In this document: positions 62,419-64,000 of the stretch, in pieces | How positions within the stretch are numbered: position 1 is the stretch's first letter | Layout: each line of letters starts with the position of its first letter | NCBI RefSeq assembly: GCF_001306135.1 | Contig: NZ_LGKP01000035.1 | Coordinates: forward strand, 248,001-312,000 | From: Herpetosiphon geysericola | GTDB taxonomy: Bacteria; Chloroflexota; Chloroflexia; Chloroflexales; Herpetosiphonaceae | Direction of reading: 5' to 3' | DNA length: 64,000 nucleotides | Made by a program: the position numbers and the translations under genes | Notes under the pieces: model-generated | Databases searched by the model: none | Told to the model about the DNA's origin: nothing | The model's input: the letters and a program-made list of their open reading frames with translations, nothing else

Positions 62419-64000
62419 ATGAAGTTAGAACGATTTACCGAAAAAGCGCAAGAAGCGTTTCAACATGCCCAAGAGTTGATGCACGAACAACATCACTCGC
62501 AGCTCGATGTTGAACACATTTTCTTGGCTTTGTTGCGCCAATCAGATGGGATTGCCGGGCGGGTTTTGGGTCGCCTTAGTGTCAATGTTGAATCGGTGAT
62601 TGCCCGTGTCGAACGCGAGCTTGATAAATCGCCCAAAGTTTATAATTATGGCTATCCGCAGCAAAGCGTCTACGTTACGCCGCGCACTCAACGCTTGGTC
62701 AAACGCGCCGAGCAAGAAGCTGAGCGCATGGGCGATCAATATGTCTCAACTGAGCATTTGTTGATTGCAATCGCTGGCGAACGCGAAGGTGCTTCGGCCC
62801 GCATTCTTGCGAGCTTTGGCATCGATACTGAGCGCTTGTTGGCAATTCTGATGGAGATTCGTGGCTCGCAACGCGCCGATGATCCAACTGCTGAAAGCCG
62901 CTATGAAGTGCTAGAAAAATACAGCACCGATTTGACCGCGCTGGCAGCCCAAGGCTTGCTTGATCCGGTGGTTGGCCGCGATGGCGAAATTACCCGTGTG
63001 ATTCGGATTTTGAGCCGCCGCAGCAAGAATAACCCTGTGCTGGTGGGCGAAACTGGCGTTGGTAAAACTGCCATCGCTGAAGGCCTCGCCCAACGAATTG
63101 CCAATGGCGATGTGCCAGAACTGTTGCGCAATCGCCGCGTCTTGGCGCTCGATTTGGCTGGTATGGTCGCTGGCTCAAAATTCCGTGGCGAGTTTGAAGA
63201 ACGGCTCAAAGCAGTGATGGATGAAGTGCGCTCGGCTAAAGGCAAAGTGATTGTCTTTATCGATGAATTGCATACCGTGGTTGGCGCTGGCTCGGCTGCT
63301 GGCTCAATCGATGCCTCGAATATGCTCAAGCCAGCCTTGGCGCGGGGCGAGATGCAAGCTGTTGGCGCGACGACTACCGATGAATATCGCAAACACATCG
63401 AAAAAGATGCAGCCTTAGAACGACGTTTCTCGCCAGTGTATGTTGAAGAGCCAGATGTTGAAACCACCATCGAGATGTTGCGTGGCTTGCGTCGCCGCTA
63501 CGAAGAACATCACAATTTGACGATTAGCGATGCAGCCTTGAAGGCCGCCGCTAATCTCTCGCACCGCTATATCAACGATCGCTTCTTGCCCGACAAGGCG
63601 ATCGACTTGATTGACGAAGCCTCGGCCAAGCTGCGGATTGATATTTATTCGATGCCTAAAGAGCTGCGCGACAAGCAACAAGCAATTCGCGATTTGCATC
63701 GTGGCGAGGAAGATGCTGGCAATCAGCGCGATTACGAACGCGCCGCGATTCTCAAAGCTGAAGCCTTGGCCTTGGAAAGCGAGTTTCAGCTAGAGCGTCA
63801 GCAATGGCTCGAAACGAACCAACTCGACGATGTGGTTGATGAAGAAGACGTTGCAACTATCGTCGCGACCTGGACGGGAATTCCGGTACAGCGTATGCTC
63901 GAAACCGAAAAACTCAAGTTGGTCGAGATGGAAGAACGGTTGCATGCGCGGGTTGTTGGTCAACACGAGGCCGTGACTGCGGTTTCCGATGCGATTCGCC
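62419..64000 (+). CDS. clpC: ClpC-type AAA+ unfoldase, 5' part
   Basis: The first 527 codons run off the right edge. The N-domain (1-145) has two Clp repeats ([24 protein letters not shown]). AAA domain 1 has Walker A GETGVGKT (210-217) and Walker [11 protein letters not shown]. The middle segment is short and contains [20 protein letters not shown], a UVR-like motif typical of ClpC; ClpB has a middle domain about twice as long. The unfoldase feeds proteins to ClpP or refolds them. The gene probably shares the dnaJ promoter, with the module hairpin between. Confidence 0.9.
   Translation, partial: MKLERFTEKAQEAFQHAQELMHEQHHSQLDVEHIFLALLRQSDGIAGRVLGRLSVNVESVIARVERELDKSPKVYNYGYPQQSVYVTPRTQRLVKRAEQEAERMGDQYVSTEHLLIAIAGEREGASARILASFGIDTERLLAILMEIRGSQRADDPTAESRYEVLEKYSTDLTALAAQGLLDPVVGRDGEITRVIRILSRRSKNNPVLVGETGVGKTAIAEGLAQRIANGDVPELLRNRRVLALDLAGMVAGSKFRGEFEERLKAVMDEVRSAKGKVIVFIDELHTVVGAGSAAGSIDASNMLKPALARGEMQAVGATTTDEYRKHIEKDAALERRFSPVYVEEPDVETTIEMLRGLRRRYEEHHNLTISDAALKAAANLSHRYINDRFLPDKAIDLIDEASAKLRIDIYSMPKELRDKQQAIRDLHRGEEDAGNQRDYERAAILKAEALALESEFQLERQQWLETNQLDDVVDEEDVATIVATWTGIPVQRMLETEKLKLVEMEERLHARVVGQHEAVTAVSDAIR

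Overview
The window (about 50% GC by eye) looks like a chromosomal segment of a filamentous Chloroflexota, most probably a Herpetosiphon-type gliding predator. This placement is inference. It rests on a complex I cluster in the order I-H-J-K-L-M-M-N, a secreted beta-helix/Calx-beta giant, secreted proteins ending in a V(Y/F)LP-type tail, WQANGG/QYFE-type repeats in secreted proteins, Ser/Thr kinases with extracytoplasmic domains, and aerobic functions (catalase/OxyR) next to a ferredoxin-dependent 2-oxoacid oxidoreductase. I saw no rRNA, tRNA, transposase, prophage or CRISPR array.

Layout. 1-10.1 kb: the 3' part of a nuo operon (nuoI partial, H, J, K, L, M, a second nuoM, N) closed by an intrinsic terminator. 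10.3-18.3 kb: a membrane Ser/Thr kinase coupled to a small lipoprotein, a secreted glycosidase-like protein, a penicillin-acylase-family Ntn hydrolase and a PspC-domain protein. 18.4-25.4 kb: an rRNA methyltransferase and a 1797-residue surface protein with a structured leader. 25.9-27.9 kb: a small zinc-ribbon protein, a DnaA-box cluster that may be oriC, and dnaA. 27.9-40.3 kb: an M20/M28 peptidase pair, a TPR membrane protein, a CvpA-like protein, secreted repeat proteins, a macro-domain/thioesterase pair, a HAD phosphatase, a TolB-like propeller protein and lysA. 40.5-43.7 kb: dnaG-rpoD. 43.9-45.1 kb: a promoter, a yybP-ykoY manganese riboswitch with terminator, and terC. 45.2-50.1 kb: an autoregulated tetR with an acyltransferase-like membrane gene, a GH29 fucosidase, xseB and a type III polyketide synthase. 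50.7-53.6 kb: korAB. 53.8-64 kb: a structured RNA candidate, Uma2, CBS and SIMPL proteins, oxyR divergent from catalase, two membrane proteins including an ABA4-like one, and dnaJ-clpC running off the end.

Many spacers are built from a small set of short-period modules. These are 9-nt CACGAAGGR units, the string TTAACGCAGAGGCGCAGAG, 7-nt TTTTGAC units, TATGCTCTATGTTC units, CATCCYT units and GCTATGG units. They combine in different orders and often in inverted pairs that form long hairpins just after genes. In at least two cases they have become part of a protein C-terminus. A separate two-hairpin element occurs three times, with a compensatory change in its first stem. These two repeat families, the dnaA leader and the korA-upstream RNA are the least explained structures here.
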